Source: Rhizobiaceae bacterium CPCC 101076 (GTDB lineage: Bacteria; Pseudomonadota; Alphaproteobacteria; Rhizobiales; Methylopilaceae). Taken from it: 64,000 nucleotides of DNA. Position 1 is the stretch's first letter, and each line of letters starts with the position of its first letter. The translations under genes and the position numbers were made by a program. Below, one piece after another: positions 1 through 9,822 of this stretch. Below the pieces are notes generated by a model. That model was not told the origin of the DNA. It saw only the letters and a program-made list of their open reading frames with translations, and searched no databases. Location of the stretch: NCBI GenBank assembly GCA_003347645.1, contig QDFX01000010.1, positions 62,001-126,000 on the forward strand, written 5' to 3'.

Positions 1-540
1 ATCGACGCGGCGCTTGATGACACGCGCGGGTGATCCGACGACCACTGCGTAGTTCGGCACGTCCTTGGTCACGATGGCGCCCGAGCCGATCACCGCGCCC
101 GTTCCGACATTGACGCCCGGCATGATGATTGCCGCGTGGCCGATCCAGACGTCCGGGCTGATGACAATGCGGTTCTTCAGCCGCCACTCGAAGATCTCTC
201 GGTCGTCGTCCTGGGCCATGTGGTGGCAGCGCGAACGGTAGGTGAAGTGATGCAAGGTCGCCCGCCACATCGGATGATTGGTCGGGTTGATCCGGACATT
301 CGTCGCGATGTTGCAGAACTTGCCGATCTCCGCGTTGAAGATCTGCACGTTCGGCGTCGCATAGGCGAAATCGAGGAAATCCGAATCGGTGATCTCGCAG
401 CCCCTGGCGATCGAGGTCCAGGGACCGACGCGGGTGCGCAGCACGGTTGCGGAAGGATGGATGACCGGCGTCTCGGACAGCCCCTGTTCGTCGTACCAGG
501 GAGCTTCCGGTTCGCCTTGATTGATCTCGATGAGCGCCAT
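1..540 (-). CDS. Hexapeptide-repeat acetyltransferase, phosphonate-cluster type (C-terminus cut off)
   Basis: Reading begins at the ATG at 538-540 and stays open for 180 codons to the window edge, so the C-terminus is missing. The protein has left-handed beta-helix repeats (INPTNHPMWRATLHHFTYRS, later DVWIGHAAIIMPGV and GSGAIVTKDV) ending in the GSPARVIKRR tail typical of DapH/LacA-type acyltransferases. The NHPMWRATLHHFTYRS block is characteristic of the transferase subfamily found beside phosphonate (phn) C-P lyase genes. It probably acetylates a small cytoplasmic substrate; the substrate is unknown. No phn gene is visible, but the neighbour on the left is outside the window. Confidence 0.8.
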   Translation of the reverse strand, partial: MALIEINQGEPEAPWYDEQGLSETPVIHPSATVLRTRVGPWTSIARGCEITDSDFLDFAYATPNVQIFNAEIGKFCNIATNVRINPTNHPMWRATLHHFTYRSRCHHMAQDDDREIFEWRLKNRIVISPDVWIGHAAIIMPGVNVGTGAVIGSGAIVTKDVPNYAVVVGSPARVIKRRVD

Positions 541-597
541 GATCCCCTTATCCCGCGTGAAAGCGGCGGACTCAAGCGGTGGAGTGTGACAGGCCGA

Positions 598-1593
598 TTA
601 CGGCTGGCTGCCGCGCAGTCCCGCGACCTCCCAGCGCTCAATCTCGCTCCTCACAAGCAGCGCGAGCGCCTCTGGGGTCCGCCGGTTGTCGGCAGGTATT
701 TCCGCGCCGAGGTCGATGAGGCGGTTTCGGAAGCGCGGTTGATCGAGCGTCGTGCGAACCGCCGAGTTGAGCGCCTGGATGTGTTCCGGTGGCGTGCCGC
801 GTGCGGCGAACAGCGCGGTCCAGGAGTCGACCGGAAAGTGCATGCCGACCTCGCGCGCCAGCGGAACGTCCGGCAAGACGTTCGAGCGCTTGCTGCCTGA
901 GATGACGTAGGCGTCGACGCGATGCGTGGCGGCGGCCGGAGCGATGTTGACCACCTGATCGATCAGGACATCGGCCTGGCCGCCGATCAGATCGTTCAAC
1001 GCCGGACCGCTGCCGCTATAGGTGACCAAGGTCGGCGTGATCTTCATCTCCGACACGAGAACCAATGCTGATGCATAGGTACCCGCGCCGGGGCCGGAAT
1101 GGGCGAGCTTGATCGCCGGTCCCCGTTCGCGGAGTACCCTGACGAGGTCGTTGTAATCACGGGCGAGACCGCGCCGGGTGACGAGGACGGCAGGCGTGTT
1201 GGCGATCAGCGCGACGGCAGCGAAATCCTTCTCGGGGTCGTATCCGGCGTCGTCGAACATCACCTTCGCCGCGGCATGCGTGCCGCCGCTGCCGAGCAGC
1301 AGGTCGGTTCCGTCGGTGGCCGTGGCCAAGAAGTTGAGGATGCCGGTTCGCCCGCCGCGGCCGGTGATGTTCTCCACGTAGACCGATCGGTTGAGGATGT
1401 TCGCAAGCTCGTCGGCGAGAATGCGCGCGAGCGTGTCGGTCGATCCTCCGGCGGCGAACGGCACGACGATGCGCACCGGCCCTTGCGGCCTCCAGGGCAG
1501 ATCGGCGCGTGCGGATCGCGCGGACGGGCCCGCGAGCGCCAGACCCGCGGTTGCGGCCATGAATTGGCGACGATCGCAGGCCGGGCGCCGCAT
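598..1593 (-). CDS. TctC/Bug-type tripartite tricarboxylate transporter binding protein
   Basis: 331 aa, the usual length of Bug-family periplasmic binding proteins. The N-terminus has a twin-arginine-like signal (DRRQFMAATAGLALAGP, residues 8-24). The mature part starts with the family hallmark VRIVVPFAAGGSTDTLARIL (residues 40-59), followed by the GRGGRTG loop that contacts a carboxylate ligand. These proteins deliver organic acids to a TctAB membrane complex, but no tctA or tctB lies in this window, so it is an orphan here. Its ATG directly abuts the TGA of the upstream GGDEF-EAL gene (TGAATG), suggesting translational coupling. The ligand cannot be named from sequence. Confidence 0.85.
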   Translation of the reverse strand: MRRPACDRRQFMAATAGLALAGPSARSARADLPWRPQGPVRIVVPFAAGGSTDTLARILADELANILNRSVYVENITGRGGRTGILNFLATATDGTDLLLGSGGTHAAAKVMFDDAGYDPEKDFAAVALIANTPAVLVTRRGLARDYNDLVRVLRERGPAIKLAHSGPGAGTYASALVLVSEMKITPTLVTYSGSGPALNDLIGGQADVLIDQVVNIAPAAATHRVDAYVISGSKRSNVLPDVPLAREVGMHFPVDSWTALFAARGTPPEHIQALNSAVRTTLDQPRFRNRLIDLGAEIPADNRRTPEALALLVRSEIERWEVAGLRGSQP

Positions 1594-3933
1594 TCAGGTG
1601 CCCGTTGCCCCGAGCTCCGGCCCGGTCTCGCGCTTGAGATAGGTGACGACATCCCTGGCCGGCATCGGCTTGGCGAAGAGATAGCCCTGGCCCAGGCTGC
1701 AACCGGCCGAGAGCAGGAAGGCGCGCTGCGCCTGGGTTTCCACGCCCTCGGCGACGACGGACATGTTCAGGCTGCGGCCGAGATTGACGACGGCGGAAAC
1801 AATGCCGGCGCTGTCGGTATTGCTCTCGAGGTCGCGCACGAAGCTCTGGTCGATCTTCAGCACGTTGACGCGGAACTGCTTCAGATGCGTGAGCGAGGCG
1901 TAGCCGGTGCCGAAATCGTCGAGGGCGAGCGGAACGCCCGCCTCGCGCAGCGCTTCGAGGTTCGCGCGGACATTCGACGAGTTCTGTTCGAACAGGACGC
2001 CTTCGGTAATCTCGATTTCGATCTGATGGGAATCGATCCCGGCCGTCGCCATTTCGGTGCGGAGGCTTTTCGCGAACGACCCGGTCTGCAGTTCGGCGCT
2101 CGATACGTTCACCGCCACGCGCACGAAGTCGATGCCCAGGCGCGTCCATTCCCGCATGTCGCGGAAAATCTGCGAGCGCAGTTCGCGGCCGAAGGCCATC
2201 GACAGTTCGTGGTTGGCGAAAACGGCCGCGAAGGCCATTGCCGACAGAACGCCCTTCTCCGGGTGATTCCAGCGGGCGAGCGCCTCGAAGCCGAGAACGG
2301 TGCCGGTCCGGATGCAGACCTGGGGCTGGTAGAACGGAACGAATTGTTCGCGCTCGATCGCCTCGCGGATCTCTTCGAGAAGCGCCACTTCTTCGAGGAC
2401 GCGCCTGCGCATGTCGGGCGAGTAGACGCAGTACTGGTTTCGGCCGAGCGACTTGGCGCTGTAGAGCGCGATGTCGGCGTTCTTCAGGAGCTCGCTCGCT
2501 TCGCTGTCATGGCGCGGATATGCGGTGATGCCGATCGATGCAGGCATCGACAGCGCGTGCCCCTCGAATTGGCAGGGTTCGCGCAGATGCATCAGCACTT
2601 CCTCGGCGACGCTGATGCCTCGTCCGAGCGTACCCGGAACGATGATCGCGAATTCATCGCCGCCGAAGCGTGCGACGAGATCGTTCGGACCGACCGCGAC
2701 GAGAAGCCTGCGGCCGACTTCACTGAGCAGGCGATCACCTGCCATGTGGCCAAGCGTATCGTTGACGTGCTTGAAGTTATCGAGATCGACGAGGAGCACG
2801 CAGAGCCGCTGGTTGGTGCCTGCGGCATCCCGCAGCGCGGCTTCCAGCTCGCGTCCGAAGAGAGTGCGGTTGGCGAGGCCGGTCAGGGCATCGTAATTCG
2901 CCGCGCGTAACAGCTCCTTTTCCGAATTGTCCCTCTGCGTCGCCTCCCGGGCCAGCATTTCGCCGACGACGGCGAGAAAGATGACACCGGCGAGCGCAAG
3001 CAGGGCGTTGCTCAGCGCGTCGTGCTGCCACTGCATCAGGGCGTCGCTGAGCGAGATGCCGATGCTGACGATGACCGGCACGTCCTTCAGTCGAACGAAG
3101 CTGAAAATCCGCTCGATGCCGTCGAGATGCGACCGCTGCTGGAATGTACCGGTCGGATGGTTGGACAACGGTTCCTTGAACATCACGCTGTTCGCGATGC
3201 TCCTGCCGATAGTTCCCTGTAGCGCCGGATGGCGGGCAAGCGTCGTTCCGTCGGACCGGAACAGCGCAACGGCGCCCTCAGGACCGACAGCGATCGATGA
3301 GTAGAAGCTGTTGAGATAGTCGAGGTTGACCAGTGCCAACACCACATGGCCGGGCACGCCTTCGCGACCGCTGATGCGGCGGCTGATCGCGACGACCTGC
3401 TTCCCGCTGACCGGGTCGAAGGTCGCGCTGCTGGCATAAAGCCCGCGATGGGATTTTGCCTGATGCGCGTTGATCGCGTCCTGATCGAGAAGATTGCCGA
3501 CAGATGCCGAGCGTTCGAAGTCGTAGAGCGGGGCTGGAGCGCCCGGCGCAAGGAGGCGAACGGCCATGACATGCGGCAGGCTCTGGGTGAGCAGCGCGAG
3601 TCCGCCGGTGACATTGCTGCGGCGGACTGGATCGTCGGGAGCCGGGCCGAGTTCATGCGCGAGCAGGCCCAGCAGCATATTGACGGAGTCGAAGGTCCGT
3701 TCCGTATGCTGCGCCAGCATCCTGACGAGATTTTGCGAATTTCGCTCCGCGGCGTGCATCGCATCGATGTGCGCACGGCTGATGAAGAGCGAAGCGATCG
3801 CGATGACGGCCGCGCAGGTGAGTGCGACGCTCAGGCGAATGACCCAGCGGAGCGGGAGGCGCGACGTTAAAGTGCTCCCACGCCCATTTTCCGAGCGTAA
3901 CCAAGTGGGCGCGTGTTCCCGTTCGGCTTTCAC
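1594..3933 (-). CDS. Membrane GGDEF-EAL cyclic-di-GMP enzyme with periplasmic sensor
   Basis: 779 aa from a GTG start. Two membrane segments (about residues 29-51 and 305-325) enclose a periplasmic region of about 250 residues that looks like a PDC/CACHE sensor. A GGDEF domain follows with an intact signature (RFGGDEFAI), then an EAL domain with its signature (FEALARW) and a catalytic-looking DDFGTGYASL motif. The inhibitory RxxD site before GGDEF is not conserved (GPND). It could make and/or degrade c-di-GMP. It sits 123 bp downstream of dppF and is coupled to the TctC-type gene, so its ligand may be a nutrient. The start is uncertain because no strong ribosome site precedes the GTG. Confidence 0.9.
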   Translation of the reverse strand: MKAEREHAPTWLRSENGRGSTLTSRLPLRWVIRLSVALTCAAVIAIASLFISRAHIDAMHAAERNSQNLVRMLAQHTERTFDSVNMLLGLLAHELGPAPDDPVRRSNVTGGLALLTQSLPHVMAVRLLAPGAPAPLYDFERSASVGNLLDQDAINAHQAKSHRGLYASSATFDPVSGKQVVAISRRISGREGVPGHVVLALVNLDYLNSFYSSIAVGPEGAVALFRSDGTTLARHPALQGTIGRSIANSVMFKEPLSNHPTGTFQQRSHLDGIERIFSFVRLKDVPVIVSIGISLSDALMQWQHDALSNALLALAGVIFLAVVGEMLAREATQRDNSEKELLRAANYDALTGLANRTLFGRELEAALRDAAGTNQRLCVLLVDLDNFKHVNDTLGHMAGDRLLSEVGRRLLVAVGPNDLVARFGGDEFAIIVPGTLGRGISVAEEVLMHLREPCQFEGHALSMPASIGITAYPRHDSEASELLKNADIALYSAKSLGRNQYCVYSPDMRRRVLEEVALLEEIREAIEREQFVPFYQPQVCIRTGTVLGFEALARWNHPEKGVLSAMAFAAVFANHELSMAFGRELRSQIFRDMREWTRLGIDFVRVAVNVSSAELQTGSFAKSLRTEMATAGIDSHQIEIEITEGVLFEQNSSNVRANLEALREAGVPLALDDFGTGYASLTHLKQFRVNVLKIDQSFVRDLESNTDSAGIVSAVVNLGRSLNMSVVAEGVETQAQRAFLLSAGCSLGQGYLFAKPMPARDVVTYLKRETGPELGATGT

Positions 3934-4056
3934 GCCGCGAGAGTTGATCGAAATCAGTTTCGATTATGTGAATGGAATGCTGTCGAAGCGAATACTTGCT
4001 CGATCACGAATAACGCTAAGCCGTTCACGCTATTTATGAATATCGATCTGTGTCGA

Positions 4057-5040
4057 TCAAGACGCGCCAACTTCACCGGTCAGGACGCGCTCGGCGTAAT
4101 GACAGGCGATCATGCGTCCATCGACGGGCCGCAAAACGGGGCGCACTTGCCTGCAATGCTCGGTGACTGTCGGACAGCGGGTGGAGAAGACGCAACCGAC
4201 CGGCGGATTGAACGGTGACGGCGGCTCACCCTTCAGAATGATGCGCTCGCGGCGTGGAGCATTGATGTCCGGCGTGGAGGCAAGAAGAGCGCGAGTATAG
4301 GGATGCAGCGGCCGCGCGAAGATGACGTCCTTCGGACCCTGCTCGAGCGCGGTGCCGAGATATAGCACGAGTAGATCGTGCGCGAGGTGACGGACGACAC
4401 CGAGATCGTGCGAGATGAACAGGTAGGCGAGGCCCATGTCCCGCTGCAGATCGGTGAGCAGGTTCAGCACCTGCGCCTGAACCGAAACGTCGAGCGCGGA
4501 TACCGGCTCGTCGGCGACGATCAGACTCGGCTCGAGTATCAGTGCGCGTGCGATGGCGATACGCTGGCGCTGTCCACCGGAAAACATGTGCGGATAGCGA
4601 TCGGCATGCTCCGGGCGCAGGCCGACGCGGGCCATGGTCTCGCGCACTTTGGCGCGGCGTGACGAGCGGTCGCCGCGCTTCGCCGCAATCAGAGGTTCTT
4701 CCAATATGGCGCCGACCTTCCGGCGCGGATTGAGCGAGCCGTACGGGTTCTGGAAGACGAACTGCACATGGCGGCGAAGCTTCGCCCGATCGATCTTCGA
4801 TGCATAGGCGACGTCCGCGCCTTCGATTTCGAGCTGGCCGGATGTCGCGGGCTCGATCAGCGCGACCATCCGGCCGAGCGTGGATTTGCCGGAGCCAGAT
4901 TCGCCGACCACCGCGAGCGTCTTGCCGGGTTCGATATCGAACGACACGCCGCCGACGGCGGTAAGCTTCGCCGGCTCCGCGAACATGCCGCGGGGGACTT
5001 TATAGATCTGCACGAGTTCGTGCGCCGAGACCGCTTTCAT
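4057..5040 (-). CDS. dppF: Oligo/dipeptide ABC transporter ATP-binding protein DppF
   Basis: 327 aa. Walker [10 protein letters not shown], signature [15 protein letters not shown], Walker [13 protein letters not shown] and the C-terminal oligopeptide-transporter extension with a Cys-rich segment ([10 protein letters not shown]) place it with DppF/OppF. The chosen ATG (5038-5040) overlaps the stop of dppD by ATGA; a longer open frame upstream has no family similarity. It works with DppD as the cytoplasmic ATPase pair that powers uptake through DppBC. Last gene of the dpp set; 123 bp separate it from the next gene. Confidence 0.93.
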   Translation of the reverse strand: MKAVSAHELVQIYKVPRGMFAEPAKLTAVGGVSFDIEPGKTLAVVGESGSGKSTLGRMVALIEPATSGQLEIEGADVAYASKIDRAKLRRHVQFVFQNPYGSLNPRRKVGAILEEPLIAAKRGDRSSRRAKVRETMARVGLRPEHADRYPHMFSGGQRQRIAIARALILEPSLIVADEPVSALDVSVQAQVLNLLTDLQRDMGLAYLFISHDLGVVRHLAHDLLVLYLGTALEQGPKDVIFARPLHPYTRALLASTPDINAPRRERIILKGEPPSPFNPPVGCVFSTRCPTVTEHCRQVRPVLRPVDGRMIACHYAERVLTGEVGAS

Positions 5041-6056
5041 GATGCGGTCTCCGTGACGCCGATTGGTGTATCGGCGGCGATGTTCTGCAGACGCTGCGGA
5101 TCGCCGAGCGGGTAATGGCAGCGCACGCGCCCGCCCTCCCAATCGCGCAATGCAGGCTGGTCGTTGCGGGAATGATCCGTCGCGTAGACGCAGCGCGGGC
5201 TGAACAGGCAGCCTTTCGGCCGGTCATAGGCGCCGGGAACCATTCCGGGAATGGTGGCGAGGCGGCCGTCCATCGCACGCTCGGGAAGTGCGTTCAGCAG
5301 GGCCTCCGTATATGGATGCTGCGGCGCGGCGAAAAGCTTCGCGGCTGGCTGCTCCTCCATGATCTGGCCGGCATACATCACCAGCACGCGCTTTGCGGTT
5401 TCGGCGACGACGCCCATGCTGTGCGTGATCAGGATCAGCGCCATGCCACGATCGCGCTGCAGATCGAGCAGGAGATCGAGGATCTGCGCCTGGATGGTGA
5501 CGTCGAGCGCGGTCGTCGGCTCGTCGGCGATGAGCAGTCGCGGATTGCAGGAGATCGCCATGGCGATCATCACGCGCTGGCTCATGCCGCCGGAAAGCTG
5601 GTGCGGATAGGCGGAGAGGCGGCTTTCCGGCGCCGTGATGCCGACCTGATCCAGAAGTTCGATCGCGCGTCGCCTCGCCGCCTTGCGGTCGAGGCCGAGA
5701 TGCAGCCGGATCGTCTCCTCGATCTGGAAGCCGACGGTGAAACACGGGTTCAGGCTCGTCACCGGATCCTGGAAGATCATGGCGATGTCCTTGCCGATCA
5801 GCCTGCGGCGCTGGCGGGCGGACATTCCGAGCAGGCTCTGGCCGTCGAACGTCAGGCGGTCGGCGGTCACGATGCCGGGGAATGGGACGAGACCCATCAT
5901 CGCGAGCATCGAAATGCTCTTGCCCGAGCCGGATTCGCCGACGACGCCGAAGACCTCGCCCTCGTCGAGATCGAACGAGACGCCGTCGACCGCCTGGAGC
6001 ATGCCGCCGGCGGTCGGGAAGCGGACACAGAGATTGCGGACTTGCAGCAAGGCCAT
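5037..6056 (-). CDS. dppD: Oligo/dipeptide ABC transporter ATP-binding protein DppD
   Basis: 339 aa. Walker [10 protein letters not shown]-loop [12 protein letters not shown], signature [15 protein letters not shown], Walker [13 protein letters not shown] and switch His in ITHSMGVV are all present. The C-terminal extension carries CLFSPRC, the iron-sulfur-like motif of DppD/OppD. The ATG at 6054-6056 lies 5 bp after the dppC stop. The signature reads LSGGM rather than LSGGQ, which is common in DppD. Confidence 0.93.
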   Translation of the reverse strand: MALLQVRNLCVRFPTAGGMLQAVDGVSFDLDEGEVFGVVGESGSGKSISMLAMMGLVPFPGIVTADRLTFDGQSLLGMSARQRRRLIGKDIAMIFQDPVTSLNPCFTVGFQIEETIRLHLGLDRKAARRRAIELLDQVGITAPESRLSAYPHQLSGGMSQRVMIAMAISCNPRLLIADEPTTALDVTIQAQILDLLLDLQRDRGMALILITHSMGVVAETAKRVLVMYAGQIMEEQPAAKLFAAPQHPYTEALLNALPERAMDGRLATIPGMVPGAYDRPKGCLFSPRCVYATDHSRNDQPALRDWEGGRVRCHYPLGDPQRLQNIAADTPIGVTETAS

Positions 6057-6061
6057 TCCGG

Positions 6062-6982
6062 TCACCGCTTCAGCTTGGGATCGAGCGCATCGCGCAACCC
6101 GTCGCCGACGAGGTTGAACGCGAGCACGGTGATCAGGATCATTAGTCCCGGGAAGGTCACGACCCACCAGGCGCGCAGGACGAACTCACGCGCATCGGCG
6201 AGCATGGTTCCCCATTCCGACGCGGGCGGCTGGGCGCCGAGGCCGAGAAAGCCGAGCGCGGCCGCGTCGAGGATCGCGGCGGAGACGCCGAGCGAAGCCT
6301 GCACGATCAGCGGCGCGGCGCAGTTCGGCAGCACTTCCTTGAACATGATGCGCAGATTGCTCGACCCGCCGACGCGGGCGGCGGTGACGTAATCCTTCGA
6401 CAATTCGCCGATGACGGCGGCGCGCGTCAGCCGGACGTAATGCGGCAAAGTCACGAGCGCGACGGCGATCATCGCGTTGGCGAGGCCGGGACCGAGGATC
6501 GCAACGATGACGATGGCGAGCAGCAAGCTCGGCAGCGTCAGGATGACGTCCATCGCACGCATGATCGCGGTCTCGATCCAGCCGCGGAAATAGCCCGCCG
6601 CCATGCCGATCAGCACGCCCGAGACGAGCGAGAGGACGACGACCGCAACGCCGATCGAGAGCGAGAGCTGCGCGCCCCAGATCAGGCGCGAAAGGAGGTC
6701 GCGGCCGATTGCGTCGGTTCCCAGGAGGTGGGACCACGAACCGCCGTCCTGCCAGACCGGCGGGCGGAGGAACGCGGTCGAGTCGGTCCGGTCCGGATGA
6801 TGCGGCGCGATCAGCGGCGCAAACACCGCGAGGCCCGTCACGACCACGATGATGGCGAGGCCGATGACCGCGCCGGTATTGCGGCGGAAATCGTGCCAGA
6901 AGGCCGCCAGGTCGGATGGCGGTGCGGCCGCGGGCGTCGTGCCGGCCGCGATCGGGGGTGTCTGGAGAACCTCGGTCGTCAT
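6062..6982 (-). CDS. dppC: Dipeptide ABC transporter permease DppC
   Basis: 306 aa inner-membrane permease with about six membrane segments, preceded by a cytoplasmic lead rich in Ala and Pro. It shows the DppC/OppC features of an N-terminal domain ([19 protein letters not shown]), the [16 protein letters not shown] motif and the EAA-like loop ([19 protein letters not shown]). The ATG overlaps the dppB stop by ATGA. It forms the translocation pore with DppB. Confidence 0.93.
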   Translation of the reverse strand: MTTEVLQTPPIAAGTTPAAAPPSDLAAFWHDFRRNTGAVIGLAIIVVVTGLAVFAPLIAPHHPDRTDSTAFLRPPVWQDGGSWSHLLGTDAIGRDLLSRLIWGAQLSLSIGVAVVVLSLVSGVLIGMAAGYFRGWIETAIMRAMDVILTLPSLLLAIVIVAILGPGLANAMIAVALVTLPHYVRLTRAAVIGELSKDYVTAARVGGSSNLRIMFKEVLPNCAAPLIVQASLGVSAAILDAAALGFLGLGAQPPASEWGTMLADAREFVLRAWWVVTFPGLMILITVLAFNLVGDGLRDALDPKLKR

Positions 6983-7989
6983 CGGGCGTGCCTGATGCGC
7001 GGGTTGATGATGCCATAGGCGAGGTCGACGAGCAGGTTCACGATCATGACGACCGCGCCCATCAGCAGGACGCCACCCTGAAGCACGGGATAATCGCGGC
7101 GGTAGATCGCCTCGATCAGCCATTTGCCGACGCCGGGCCAGGAGAAGATCGTTTCGGTCAGGATTGCGCCGGTGAACAGCACGCCCACCTGCAGCCCGAT
7201 GACAGTGACGATCGGGATCAGGGCGTTGCGGAAGGCGTGCAGCGCGATCACGCGCATGCCCGACAGACCCTTGGCGCGAGCGGTGCGGATGTAGTCCTCA
7301 CCCAGCACTTCGAGCATCGCCGAGCGCGTCATGCGCGCGATGACGGCGAGCGGAATCGTACCGAGCACGATCGACGGCAATATGAGGTGGGAGACGGCGG
7401 AGCCGAACGCGCCTTCCTCGCCGGACAGCAGGCTGTCGATCAGCAGAAAACCCGTCACCGGCTCGATGTAATAGAGCAGGTCGATGCGGCCGGAGACCGG
7501 GGTCCAGCCTAGCTGGACGGAAAACAGCAGGATCAGCAAGAGGCCCCACCAGAAGATCGGCATGGAATAGCCGGTCAGGGATATTCCCATCACGCCGTGA
7601 TCGAAGATCGAGTTTCGTCGGACGGCCGCGATCATGCCGGCCGGAAGCCCGATGACGACCGCGAAGATGATGGCGCAGAGCGACAGTTCGACGGTCGCGG
7701 GGAAAAGCTCGAAGAATTCCGACGCCACCGAATTACGGGTGACGAAGGAACGGCCGAGATCGCCCTGCAGGACGCGCGAGATGTAGAGCCCGTACTGGAC
7801 GATGACCGGCTGGTCGAAGCCATAGGCCTTGCGCAGTTCCTCATGCCGGGCGGCGGAGATGCCGCGCTCGCCGGCCTGAGCTTCGATTGGATCACCCGGC
7901 ACGAGCCGGATCATGATGAAGGTGAGAAGCGTGATCCCGATAAAGGTGGGGATCAGGAAGCCTAGGCGGGAAAGTACGAACCTGAACAT
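6979..7989 (-). CDS. dppB: Dipeptide ABC transporter permease DppB
   Basis: 336 aa, starts MFRFVLSRLGFLIPTFIGI and carries the early LVPGDPIEAQ motif that marks DppB/OppB permeases, then six membrane segments and an EAA loop (VLGEDYIRTARAKGLS). It follows dppA after 42 bp that hold a long stem-loop, an arrangement that usually gives less permease than binding protein. Confidence 0.93.
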   Translation of the reverse strand: MFRFVLSRLGFLIPTFIGITLLTFIMIRLVPGDPIEAQAGERGISAARHEELRKAYGFDQPVIVQYGLYISRVLQGDLGRSFVTRNSVASEFFELFPATVELSLCAIIFAVVIGLPAGMIAAVRRNSIFDHGVMGISLTGYSMPIFWWGLLLILLFSVQLGWTPVSGRIDLLYYIEPVTGFLLIDSLLSGEEGAFGSAVSHLILPSIVLGTIPLAVIARMTRSAMLEVLGEDYIRTARAKGLSGMRVIALHAFRNALIPIVTVIGLQVGVLFTGAILTETIFSWPGVGKWLIEAIYRRDYPVLQGGVLLMGAVVMIVNLLVDLAYGIINPRIRHAR

Positions 7990-7996
7990 GGTGGGT

Positions 7997-8025
7997 GGCC
8001 GCGGGCTGTCATCCAGCCCGCGGCC
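7997..8025 (-). terminator. Stem-loop between dppA and dppB
   Basis: Perfect 12-bp inverted repeat, GGCCGCGGGCTG (7997-8008) and its complement (8014-8025), with a 5-base loop. It fills the dppA-dppB gap. No T-run follows, so it is more likely a partial terminator or 3' mRNA-protecting hairpin for dppA than a full stop. Confidence 0.75.
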
Positions 8026-8031
8026 CGCTCC

Positions 8032-9627
8032 TTAGTTGATGTCGACACCGTAGAAAGTGTGACGGCCGAACGGGCTCAGCTTGTAGCCGGTCACGTTCTT
8101 GCGGATCGGTCCGATCTGCACCGCGTGGGCGATCGTGAACCAGGGTTCTTCCTTCTTGAAGATCACCTGCGCCTGCTCATAGAGCTTGGTGCGCTCGGCC
8201 TGGTCGGAGATCGCCTTCGCCTTCACGACGATGTCGTCGTATTCCTTGTTGCAGAACTTGGCGATGTTCGAGCCGCTCGTCTGCTGCGCGGAGGCGCAGC
8301 CGAGCAGGGTGTGCAGGAAGTTGTCCGGATCGCCGTTGTCGCCGGTCCAGCCGAACAGCGCCATCTGGTGCTCGCCGGCCTGCAGCTTCTTGCGGTACTC
8401 GCCCCATTCGAAGCTCTTGATCTCGGCCTTCACGCCGATCTTGGCGAGGTCGGCCTGCATCAGTTCGGCGATGCGGCGGGCGTTCGGATTGTAGGGACGC
8501 TGCACCGGCATCGCCCAGAGATCGGTCTCGAGGCCGTTAGGATAGCCCGCTTCCGCAAGGAGCTTCTTGGCACCTTCCGGATCATAGGGCGTGTCCTGGA
8601 TCGAGTCGTTATAGCTCCACATCGACGGCGGGATCGGGTTCTTCGCCGCGACGCCGGTGCCGAGGAAGACGCCATCGACGATGGCCTTCTTGTCGATGGC
8701 CATCGAGATCGCCTTGCGAACGCGAACGTCGTCGAACGGCTTTTTCTGGGTCTGATAGGCGAGGTAGCCGATGTTCAGGCCCGGCTGCTCGAGAACCGTG
8801 ATGTTCGTGTCCTTCCGCATCGCCTCGATATCGGCCGGGTTCGGGTACGGCATCACATGGCATTCACCCTTCTGCAGCTTGGCCCAGCGGACCGAAGCGT
8901 CGGGCGTGATGGCGAAGACGAGATCGTCGATCTTGGCCTTGCCGCCCCAGAATTCAGGGAATGCCTTGTAACGGATGACCGCGTCCTTCTGATACTGGAC
9001 GAGGTAGAACGGGCCGGTGCCGATCGGCTCCTGGTCGATCTTCTCCGGCGTACCCGCCTTCAACATCGCGTCGGCATATTCCTTGGACTGGATGCCGGCA
9101 TATTCCATCGCGAGGTTGGCGAGGAACGGAGCCTCGGGTTTGTTGAGCGTGAATTTGACCGTGTAGTCGTCGACCTTCTCCAGCGACTTGATCAGTTCCG
9201 GCATCGCCATGTCGTTGAAGTACGAATGGTCCGGACTCGTCACGTTGAAGTAGGGATTCTCCTTCTTCCACATGCGCTCGATCGAGAAGACGATGTCGTC
9301 GGCATTGAAGTCGCGCGTCGGCTTGAAGGTCTTGTTGGAGTGCCACTTCACTCCCTTGCGCAGGTGGAAGGTGTAGGACGTGCCGTCCTCGGAGATGTCC
9401 CACTTCTCGGCGAGACCGGGAACGACCTTGGTGCCGCCGGATTCGAAGTCGACGATGCGGCCGTAGATCTGGGAGTTGGCGTCGAACGACGTACCCGTCG
9501 TCTGTACGCCGGGATAGAAATTTTCCGGGCTGCCTTCCGAGCAGTAGACGAGGGTTTTTGCAGAGGCGGGGGCGATAGAGACAGGCAGGGCCAGGCACAT
9601 CGCGGCAATCAGATAACGAGACTTCAC
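8032..9627 (-). CDS. dppA: Periplasmic dipeptide-binding protein DppA
   Basis: 531 aa, usual length for family-5 solute-binding proteins. A signal peptide (residues 1-23, ending APASA) precedes [21 protein letters not shown]. The classic SBP_5 blocks follow, including [21 protein letters not shown], the [13 protein letters not shown] motif and the [16 protein letters not shown] helix. The SEGSPE N-terminus resembles DppA rather than OppA. It captures dipeptides (or similar compounds) for DppBCDF. Confidence 0.93.
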   Translation of the reverse strand: MKSRYLIAAMCLALPVSIAPASAKTLVYCSEGSPENFYPGVQTTGTSFDANSQIYGRIVDFESGGTKVVPGLAEKWDISEDGTSYTFHLRKGVKWHSNKTFKPTRDFNADDIVFSIERMWKKENPYFNVTSPDHSYFNDMAMPELIKSLEKVDDYTVKFTLNKPEAPFLANLAMEYAGIQSKEYADAMLKAGTPEKIDQEPIGTGPFYLVQYQKDAVIRYKAFPEFWGGKAKIDDLVFAITPDASVRWAKLQKGECHVMPYPNPADIEAMRKDTNITVLEQPGLNIGYLAYQTQKKPFDDVRVRKAISMAIDKKAIVDGVFLGTGVAAKNPIPPSMWSYNDSIQDTPYDPEGAKKLLAEAGYPNGLETDLWAMPVQRPYNPNARRIAELMQADLAKIGVKAEIKSFEWGEYRKKLQAGEHQMALFGWTGDNGDPDNFLHTLLGCASAQQTSGSNIAKFCNKEYDDIVVKAKAISDQAERTKLYEQAQVIFKKEEPWFTIAHAVQIGPIRKNVTGYKLSPFGRHTFYGVDIN

Positions 9628-9731
9628 GACACCACTCCAACTGGGCTGGGTGAAGCGGCAGAGGCTATTCCACTAAAGGTTCCTGTCAATCGCGTCGCAG
9701 GCATGAAAAGCGGGCGAATCATGGCCTAAAT

Positions 9732-9760
9732 TTGTGCAACAGCCTGTCTGAGAAGCACAA
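9732..9760. promoter_or_regulatory. Dyad in the DUF1989-dppA intergenic region
   Basis: The 195-bp gap upstream of dppA contains TTGTGC (9732-9737) and GCACAA (9755-9760) as a perfect 6-bp inverted repeat with a 17-base spacer, in an AT-richer patch. It could be an operator for the dpp operon. I found no convincing -35/-10 pair. Confidence 0.25.
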
Positions 9761-9822
9761 TTCGGCTCTTTAAGATTTCTAATCCAAACGGTCCGAAATC
9801 GGGCGGTCAGGCGACTCTCCGA

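Noticed and set aside
136-2910. Long plus-strand open frames (136-900, 1099-2910) over the tctC-type and GGDEF-EAL genes
   Set aside because: They are antisense shadows of high-GC codon bias: Arg/Gly/Asp-rich, no domains, and the opposite strand carries clear conserved families.
5115-9729. Plus-strand open frames of 425 and 556 codons opposite dppD and dppA
   Set aside because: Same antisense effect; the minus-strand frames have all ABC motifs and the plus-strand products look like random low-complexity protein.
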